From positions 1,550,001 through 1,614,000 of the forward strand of contig NC_017030.1 of assembly GCF_000255295.1 (NCBI RefSeq): a stretch of 64,000 nt of DNA, in the 5' to 3' direction. Every line of letters begins with the position of its first letter. Position 1 is the stretch's first letter. The DNA comes from Corallococcus coralloides DSM 2259. Its GTDB lineage: Bacteria; Myxococcota; Myxococcia; Myxococcales; Myxococcaceae. The notes beneath the pieces are model-generated. The model did no database searches, was not told where the DNA came from, and saw nothing but the letters and a program-made list of their open reading frames with translations. Below are positions 58,447-64,000 of the stretch, piece by piece. The position numbers were made by a program, and so were the translations under genes.

Positions 58447-61400
58447 ATGGGCGCCTCGGTCCTCCTCGTACACGACGACATCGCCACCATCGCCGCCGTC
58501 CGGCGACTGCTGTCCCGCGAAGGGCACGAGGTCATCCTCGCGACTTCCGCCGCGGACGCGCTCATCGCTTTCGGGCACCACCTGCCGGAGCTCATCGTGC
58601 TCGCGCCGGGCGTGGAGAGCGGCCGCGGGCGCGTGGTGTTGGAGGAGCTGGTGCAGCACCCGGAAGGCCACAAGGCGCGGGTGCTGCTGCTGAGTGAGCC
58701 CATCGAAGGCTTCAGCGCGCCGGTGGCGCCGCTGCCGCTGGACGGGCCCAGCTTCGTGACGCTGGTGGACACGCTGATCCGTGCGCCGGCGGAAGCGGAT
58801 GGCTGGCGCGTGGTGGAGAACCGGACGCTGAGCGAGCCGGCGAGGGGGAGCGCCCCCGCGGACGAGGCCTGGCATGTGACGGCGCCGCGCTCGGTGGGCG
58901 GGGACCCGGCGCTGGCGAACGCTCTGTTCGGGGACCTGGCGCCGCTGAACCAGACGGACTGGGAAGTGGCGGCGATGACGCGCGAGGAGCGCAGCGCGCA
59001 CGCCGTGCACCAGCAGCGCGAGCGCAGCATGAACGCCGCGCTGGAGCAGGCGCACCTGGAAGTGGAGACGGAGGCGATTGCCTCCATCGACTCCGCGCTG
59101 ACGGTGGGCACGAAGTCGCAGTGGGCCGGGGCGGCGGAGGAGGGTGACTCCGGCGAGGCGTGGGGCGAGGAGGATCCGGACGCGAGCGTCGGCAGTGAGT
59201 GGGACGCGGAGCCTCCGAACGCGGAAGGGGCGGACGAGGGCCGTCCACCGGAAGCGCGCACCACGTTGCGCTTCCCGTTCCCGAACGAGGAGGGCGAGGA
59301 AGAAGCGCCTGCGGAGGGGCGGCTCGCGTTCCGTGAGGAGCCGCTCACCCCGCCAGGACTGAAGCCGGTGAAGCCCGCGCCGAAGCTGGGGGACGAGGGG
59401 TTCTTCGACGTCGACTCGGACGAGGACGGCGGGGCGGCGAAGGCGTCGAAGCCGGAGGGCTCGGAGCCGCTGGCGTGGAAGGAACTGGAGCCGGATCCGG
59501 AGCTGGAGGCGCGTGCGTCTCCGGGCGGCGTGGATGATTCCGACGAGACGGACTTCGGTTCGGTCGCGGACGACGTGGCGGCGGAGGAGCGGGCCGCGGC
59601 GGCGGGTGGGGCGGAGGAGGACGCGCCCGCGGAGCCGACCGCGGAGGAGCTGGCGGCGGAGGGCGGGACGGAGGAGGACGCTCCCTCGGAGCCGACCGCG
59701 GAGGAACTGGCGGCGGCGGGCCTGTCGAACTGGGACGTGCTGGAGGCGGACCTCAAGGCCTCCGCCGAGGCGCGTGAGCGGGAGGATGAGTCCTCCTCTG
59801 CTGACGCGAAGCCGGTGGGGTCGGACTGGTTCGACTCAGAGACCGTCGAGGATGCGAAGACGGAGGGCTCCAAGCCCCTCCAGTGGGCGGAGCCCACGGG
59901 CACCGCGAGCCCGACGGATGCGGCACGCGCGAAGGGTGATGACGCGAAGCCGGGCAAGGCGGAGTCGCGCGCCGGAGGAACGGCGGACAGCGCCGCGCCG
60001 AGCGTGAGCACCGAGAGGCCGCTGCGTGTCGCGGCCCGTGTCCCGCTGCGCTCGTCGGGCAAGAGCAGCGCGGGCGTCGTAGCGAGCGTGGGCGTCTCGT
60101 CCGCGAACCCGGGTGATGCGGCAGGCGCGGGAAGCAGCGCCGCGAGTGCGGCAACAGGCGGCACTTCCGCTCTTACCGGCAATGCGTCCGGTGCTGGTGT
60201 CACGGCCGGCGCAGGTGGCACGTCCGCTCTTACCGGCAATGCGTCCGGTGCTGGTGTCGCGGCCGGCGCGGGTGGCACGTCCGCTCTTATCGGCAATGCG
60301 TCCGGTGCTGGTGTCGCGGCGGGAGCAAGCGGCACGTTCACTCGGCCGGGCAGCGAGTCCGGGGTGGGTGACGCGGCGGGAGCCGCTGGCAGCGCCGCGG
60401 GTCTGAGCGACAAGCCCGGAACGGGTGCGTCGGCATCCGCGCATCCGGGCGGCAAGGCCGAAGCAGGGGATGCGGTGACGCCAGCCGGCTCCTCCGCGAA
60501 TCCGCGCGACGGTGCCTCGTCGCGCGCGGACGCACGGCTCGAAGTCCAGGCACCGTCGTCACCACTGCAGGTGCCCGGAGGCCTGCAGCGGGCGAACAAG
60601 ACGCGCACCCAGGAGCAGGAAGCCCCCGCACCAGCGCGCACGGACGCGGCCGAGCCGTCATCGGATCTCGCCGCGGAGCTGGAATCGCTGCGGGAGGAAC
60701 TCGCGCTGGCCCACGCCGCCATCGAGGAGGCGGAGGCCCGCGCCGCGGACGCGGAAGCCCTGGCCGAATCGGAGCAGTCGCTCCGCGTCGAGCTGGAAGA
60801 GCGCATCGCGAGCGAAGAGCGAGCACGCGAAGACGCACGGCTCGAAGCGGACGCGGAGGTCGAGGCCCGGAGCGCCGTGGAGGTGCGGGCCGAAGCGGAG
60901 GTCCACGCTCGCGCCCGAGCCGAGTCCCTGTTGAAGCAGGCTTCGGCGGCGAAAGAGGCCTCGGAAGTCCGGGCCGAGTCGGCGACGGAGGCCCTCGCGG
61001 AGGTCGAAGCACGGCTCGCCTCCGAAGCCGGAGGCCGCGTGGAGGCCGAAGCCCGCGCGGAGGCCGAGGCGCGCGACCGCCGCGAAGCCGAAGCCCTCGC
61101 GGAGATGGCTCGGCTCGAGCTCGTCGAACTCGAGAAGCGCCTGGCCACGGAGGTCCAGGCGCGCGAGGAGGCCGAGCTCCGAGCCCGCCAGGAAGCGCAG
61201 ACACGCGAGGAGGCCGAAGCCCGCGCCGAACTGGAGCAGGCCGCACGCACGGACGTGGAAGTGCGGCTCGCAGCGGAGACCGAAGCAAGAATCGCGGCCG
61301 AAGCCCGCGCGGAAGCCGAATCCAGGGCTCGCGAGGACGCGCGTCTGCGAGCGCAATCCGAGTCCGAGCAGGCGGAGGGCCGCGACAGCGAGGATGCCGC

Positions 61401-64000
61401 ACTCCGCTCGGACCTGGAAACGCGGCTCGCCGAGGCGGAAGCCAGGGCCGAAGCGGAGGCGAAGGCCCGTACCACCGCCGAAGCGAAGGTGAAGCACTCC
61501 GCGCAAGCGCTGTCCCTGGTGGAGGTGCGAGCGCACCAGCTGGCCCAGTCGCTGGCCGAGTCCGAAGCGAAGTCGAAGCAGTCCGTGCAGGCGCTGGCCC
61601 AGGCGGAGACGCGGGTTCAGCAGGCCACGCAGGCGCTGGCGCAATCCGAGGCGAAGGCGAAGCAGTCCGCGCAGGCCCTGGCGCAGGTGGAGGCGAGGGC
61701 GCAGCAACTGGCGCAGGTGCTGCTCCAGGGCGAAGGCAAGGCAAGACAGGCCGCCCAGGCCGTGAGCCAGGCCGAAGAGGCCCGAGCCGCCGCGGAAGCC
61801 ACCGCCGAACGAAACGCCGAAGCCCTGGCCCAGGCGGAAGCCCGTGCCGCGAAGGCCGAGGAAGCCCTGGCCGAAGCCCAGGCCCGAGCGGAAGACGCGG
61901 ATGCGGCGCGGCAGCAGAACGAGGCGCGGTTCGCGGAGACGCTGAACCAGGCCAACGCCCGGATGGAGCAGCTCAAGCAGGCCCGCCAGCGAGCCGAAGC
62001 CCAGGCCGCGCAGCCCGCCGAAGCACTGCTCCAGGCGGAAGCCCGCGTGGAGCAACTGACGCAGGCCCTGAATCAGGCCCTGGCCCGCGAAGAGCAGCTC
62101 AACGCCGAAGCGAAGAAGACCGCCGAGCAGCTGGAGCAGGCTCGGGCAGAGGCGGCGGCGCGAGCGGAGCAACTCCAGCAGCTCCAGTCCAACTCGGGGA
62201 ACCGCGAGGACCAGTTCACGCAGGTCCAGGCCGAAGCCCAGGCCCGCATCGAGCAGCTCACGCAGGCGCTCACCGAAGCGGAAGCCCGAGCGGAGCAGCT
62301 CACGCAGGAGCGCGCCGAAGCCGAATCGCGCATCGAAGAACTTGTCCGCGCGCGTGCCGAAGCCGAAGCCCGCGCGGATCAGCTCACGCAGGCACATACC
62401 GAAGCCGAATCGCGCATCGAGCAGCTCACGCAGGAGCACGCCGAAGCGAATGCCCGCGCGGATCAGCTTGAGCAGTCGCGCACTGAAGCCGAAGCCCGCA
62501 TCGAAGAACTCGTCCGCGAGCGCACCGAAGCGGAATCCCGCGCGGATCAGCTTGCGCAGGCAGGCACCGAAGCCGAATCGCGCATCGAGGAACTCGTCCG
62601 CGCGCGCACCGAAGCGGAAGCCCGTGCAGCTCAGTCCCAACAGGCGCGCACCGAAGCCGAGGCCCGCGCGGATCAGCTTGCGCAAGCGCGCACCGAGGCC
62701 GAAGCCCGCATCGAACAGCTCACGCAGGCGCGCACGGAGACCGAAGCGCGCGCGGAGGAGTCCACCCGCGTTGGCACCGAGGCCCAGGCCCGCATCGAGC
62801 AGCTCACGCAGGCGCTGACCCAGGCCCAGGCCCGCCTGGAGCAACTCACGCAGGCCCTCGCCCAGGCGGAGTCCCGCGCCGAGCAGTCCTCGCACGCCCG
62901 GACCGACGCGGACGAACTCGCACGGACCCGCCTGGCCCAGGTTGAACAGGCCCGCGCCGAAGCGGAAGCCACCGCCGACCAACAGCTCCAGGCCCGCACC
63001 GCCGCGGAAGCCCGCGCCCTCCAGGCCGAGCAGAAGGCCGCCGAAGCCACCGCCAAGGCCACCTCCGAAGGACGGCTGCGCACCGTGCTGGAAGTCCGCC
63101 TCGACTCCGAAGGACGGGCACGCCAGGACCTCGAAGCCCGCCTCGAAACCGAGTCCCAGGCCCGTACCGCCGCGGAGTCCCGCCTCGCCGCCGAGACCCA
63201 GGCGCGCACCGAAGCCGAAGCCCGCGCCCGCTCCGAATCCACGGACCTCACGCAGGCCAGAGACACCCTGCAAGCGCAGCTCGACCAGCTCCGCGAGGAG
63301 CTCACCCGCGAGCGCGAAACCCGCGTGAGGCTCGAAGCCGAAGCCGTCGAACAGCGCCTCCAGGCTGAACGCGAGCGTGCAGAGCTCGAAGCCCGAGCGC
63401 AGCGGGACGCGGAGGAAGCCGCGGCCCAGGCCCGCGCCACCATCATCCCCCTCGAATCGCCCGGCCGTCCGGAGATGGCGGTGGCCCGCAGTGGCAGCCT
63501 CACGCAAGAGGGCCTCGCGCGCCTCATCCTGCGCCTCTGCGACGCGCGCATGGAGGTGCGCCTGGAGCTCAAGGTGATGAACGCCTTGCGCGTCCTCTGG
63601 CTGCGCGACGGAGCCCTGGTGGGCGCCGCGTCCTCCGCGCAGGGGGAATCCCTCGTCGACCGCGCCCGCGCGGACGGCCTCATCGACGCGCGCCAGGAAG
63701 CCGAGCTGCGGCTCGTGCGCAGCGCCACCACCGGCACGCTGCTGGAAGCCCTGCGAGGGCGCGGCTACGTGCGCGAAGCCGAATCCGTCCCGCTGGTCCA
63801 GCGCTACACCGAACAGGTCTTCCTGGACGCGCTCTCGGAACCCTCCACGCTCTACCGCCTGGTGCCGGAGCCCGCGCCGCACGAAGTGGCGCTCGCCGCC
63901 GCCACGCGCCCGCCGCTGCACCTGCTCGCGGAAGGGCTGCGCAACACGCTCACCGCCGAGTCGCTCCTGGACGCGGCGGGCTCGCTGCGCGCCCAGGTCG
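58447..64000 (+). CDS. Giant pseudoreceiver / disordered / coiled-coil protein with DUF4388-like part (3' end outside window)
   Basis: The frame is open from ATG 58447 to the window end, more than 1851 residues. Residues 1-120 are a response-regulator receiver-like domain: the acidic pair Asp10-Asp11 ([11 protein letters not shown]) is kept, but the phospho-acceptor position after PELIVL is Ala53, so phosphorylation is unlikely. Residues about 170-735 are disordered and acidic, with three 57-bp [14 protein letters not shown] repeats (60163-60333). Residues about 738-1665 are an almost unbroken coiled coil of Ala/Glu/Gln/Arg heptads. From about 1670, [20 protein letters not shown] and [15 protein letters not shown] resemble the DUF4388 fold. 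The pseudoreceiver-plus-coil layout recalls the myxobacterial polarity proteins AglZ and FrzS; this protein is larger and has extra parts. It follows priA by 16 bases. Confidence 0.88.
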   Translation, partial: MGASVLLVHDDIATIAAVRRLLSREGHEVILATSAADALIAFGHHLPELIVLAPGVESGRGRVVLEELVQHPEGHKARVLLLSEPIEGFSAPVAPLPLDGPSFVTLVDTLIRAPAEADGWRVVENRTLSEPARGSAPADEAWHVTAPRSVGGDPALANALFGDLAPLNQTDWEVAAMTREERSAHAVHQQRERSMNAALEQAHLEVETEAIASIDSALTVGTKSQWAGAAEEGDSGEAWGEEDPDASVGSEWDAEPPNAEGADEGRPPEARTTLRFPFPNEEGEEEAPAEGRLAFREEPLTPPGLKPVKPAPKLGDEGFFDVDSDEDGGAAKASKPEGSEPLAWKELEPDPELEARASPGGVDDSDETDFGSVADDVAAEERAAAAGGAEEDAPAEPTAEELAAEGGTEEDAPSEPTAEELAAAGLSNWDVLEADLKASAEAREREDESSSADAKPVGSDWFDSETVEDAKTEGSKPLQWAEPTGTASPTDAARAKGDDAKPGKAESRAGGTADSAAPSVSTERPLRVAARVPLRSSGKSSAGVVASVGVSSANPGDAAGAGSSAASAATGGTSALTGNASGAGVTAGAGGTSALTGNASGAGVAAGAGGTSALIGNASGAGVAAGASGTFTRPGSESGVGDAAGAAGSAAGLSDKPGTGASASAHPGGKAEAGDAVTPAGSSANPRDGASSRADARLEVQAPSSPLQVPGGLQRANKTRTQEQEAPAPARTDAAEPSSDLAAELESLREELALAHAAIEEAEARAADAEALAESEQSLRVELEERIASEERAREDARLEADAEVEARSAVEVRAEAEVHARARAESLLKQASAAKEASEVRAESATEALAEVEARLASEAGGRVEAEARAEAEARDRREAEALAEMARLELVELEKRLATEVQAREEAELRARQEAQTREEAEARAELEQAARTDVEVRLAAETEARIAAEARAEAESRAREDARLRAQSESEQAEGRDSEDAALRSDLETRLAEAEARAEAEAKARTTAEAKVKHSAQALSLVEVRAHQLAQSLAESEAKSKQSVQALAQAETRVQQATQALAQSEAKAKQSAQALAQVEARAQQLAQVLLQGEGKARQAAQAVSQAEEARAAAEATAERNAEALAQAEARAAKAEEALAEAQARAEDADAARQQNEARFAETLNQANARMEQLKQARQRAEAQAAQPAEALLQAEARVEQLTQALNQALAREEQLNAEAKKTAEQLEQARAEAAARAEQLQQLQSNSGNREDQFTQVQAEAQARIEQLTQALTEAEARAEQLTQERAEAESRIEELVRARAEAEARADQLTQAHTEAESRIEQLTQEHAEANARADQLEQSRTEAEARIEELVRERTEAESRADQLAQAGTEAESRIEELVRARTEAEARAAQSQQARTEAEARADQLAQARTEAEARIEQLTQARTETEARAEESTRVGTEAQARIEQLTQALTQAQARLEQLTQALAQAESRAEQSSHARTDADELARTRLAQVEQARAEAEATADQQLQARTAAEARALQAEQKAAEATAKATSEGRLRTVLEVRLDSEGRARQDLEARLETESQARTAAESRLAAETQARTEAEARARSESTDLTQARDTLQAQLDQLREELTRERETRVRLEAEAVEQRLQAERERAELEARAQRDAEEAAAQARATIIPLESPGRPEMAVARSGSLTQEGLARLILRLCDARMEVRLELKVMNALRVLWLRDGALVGAASSAQGESLVDRARADGLIDARQEAELRLVRSATTGTLLEALRGRGYVREAESVPLVQRYTEQVFLDALSEPSTLYRLVPEPAPHEVALAAATRPPLHLLAEGLRNTLTAESLLDAAGSLRAQV
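60163..60333 (+). repeat. Three 57-bp tandem repeats in the giant gene
   Basis: Units start at 60163, 60220 and 60277, exactly 57 bases (19 codons) apart, and encode TSAL(T/I)GNASGAGV-type peptides with only a few substitutions. They lie in the Gly/Ala/Ser-rich disordered part, just before the coiled coil. Confidence 0.9.
62230..62862 (+). repeat. Fifteen 42-bp tandem repeats encoding 14-residue coiled-coil units
   Basis: The GAAGCC/GAGGCC codons that open the EAEAR motif occur at 62233, 62275, 62317, 62359 and so on to 62821, each exactly 42 bases apart: fifteen consecutive units with no indel. Each unit is 14 residues (two heptads), such as [14 protein letters not shown]. Substitutions are concentrated in the alternation of ADQ, IEE and IEQ. 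The exact register keeps the heptad phase, which indicates expansion by duplication under structural constraint. Confidence 0.93.

Noticed and set aside
57288-61475. Very long open frame on the minus strand antisense to priA and the giant gene
   Set aside because: High GC suppresses stop codons on all frames. The translation is Ser/Arg/Ala low complexity without any family motif, while the plus strand encodes clear domains.
60658-63921. Minus-strand open frame of over 1000 codons with periodic Phe/Gly-rich repeats
   Set aside because: It is the reverse complement of the coiled-coil repeats. The apparent repeats simply mirror the 42-bp units; no ribosome site or independent support.

Overview
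The window is about 70% GC with strong G/C preference at third codon positions. Its gene content (large repeat-rich proteins, lipoproteins, a secretory M4 protease, sulfatase, PP2C phosphatase, an MCP, DUF1028 proteins, and a pseudoreceiver/coiled-coil giant) points to a myxobacterium of the Myxococcaceae (Corallococcus/Myxococcus/Pyxidicoccus type). The genus cannot be fixed from the sequence alone. I see no rRNA, tRNA, insertion sequence, prophage or CRISPR array. The region reads as ordinary chromosome with lineage-specific insertions.

Layout. 1-6.2 kb: end of a metal-dependent hydrolase with a strong terminator, a TerB/LETM1-like protein, a divergent FAD-monooxygenase/TetR pair, an aldo-keto reductase and a short-chain dehydrogenase. 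6.2-6.7 kb: a non-coding array of four copies of an odd palindrome, a fifth copy of which lies inside the monooxygenase gene. 6.7-10.3 kb: a heterodimeric ABC exporter. 10.4-16 kb: aldo-keto reductase, arylsulfatase and a convergent thermolysin-like protease. 16-25.6 kb: a solitary ribosomal protein S4 gene behind a Fur-family operator, a FUSC membrane protein, a HEAT-repeat lipoprotein, then fmt, a degenerate AroQ-like fusion and rsmB, and a LysR regulator. 25.7-34 kb: a small membrane protein, an MJ1255-type glycosyltransferase, an SDR/thioredoxin pair, an aminotransferase, a secreted hydrolase-like protein and two lineage-specific proteins. 34-46 kb: PP2C phosphatase, MCP, SDR, two tandem DUF1028 proteins, glutaryl-CoA-type dehydrogenase, a DUF2058 protein with an RGG-like tract, envelope proteins and an M3-like peptidase. 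46-64 kb: RluA-type pseudouridine synthase, an 1838-residue TPR/disordered protein, a PorV/FadL-like outer-membrane protein, galU, a GST, priA, and a protein of more than 1851 residues that runs off the window.

Linked functions. fmt, the AroQ-like gene and rsmB are tightly spaced and probably co-transcribed. The two ABC half-transporters overlap by ATGA and have complementary intact and degenerate nucleotide sites, as in BmrCD/TM287-288-type exporters. galU overlaps the following envelope-protein gene by ATGA. priA is only 16 bp from the giant coiled-coil gene.

The most interesting items are: the compound palindrome array and its coding copy; the S4 gene that has lost its zinc ribbon and sits behind a near-consensus Fur box; the AroQ-like fusion lacking catalytic residues; and the AglZ/FrzS-like giant with 15 perfect 42-bp repeats.
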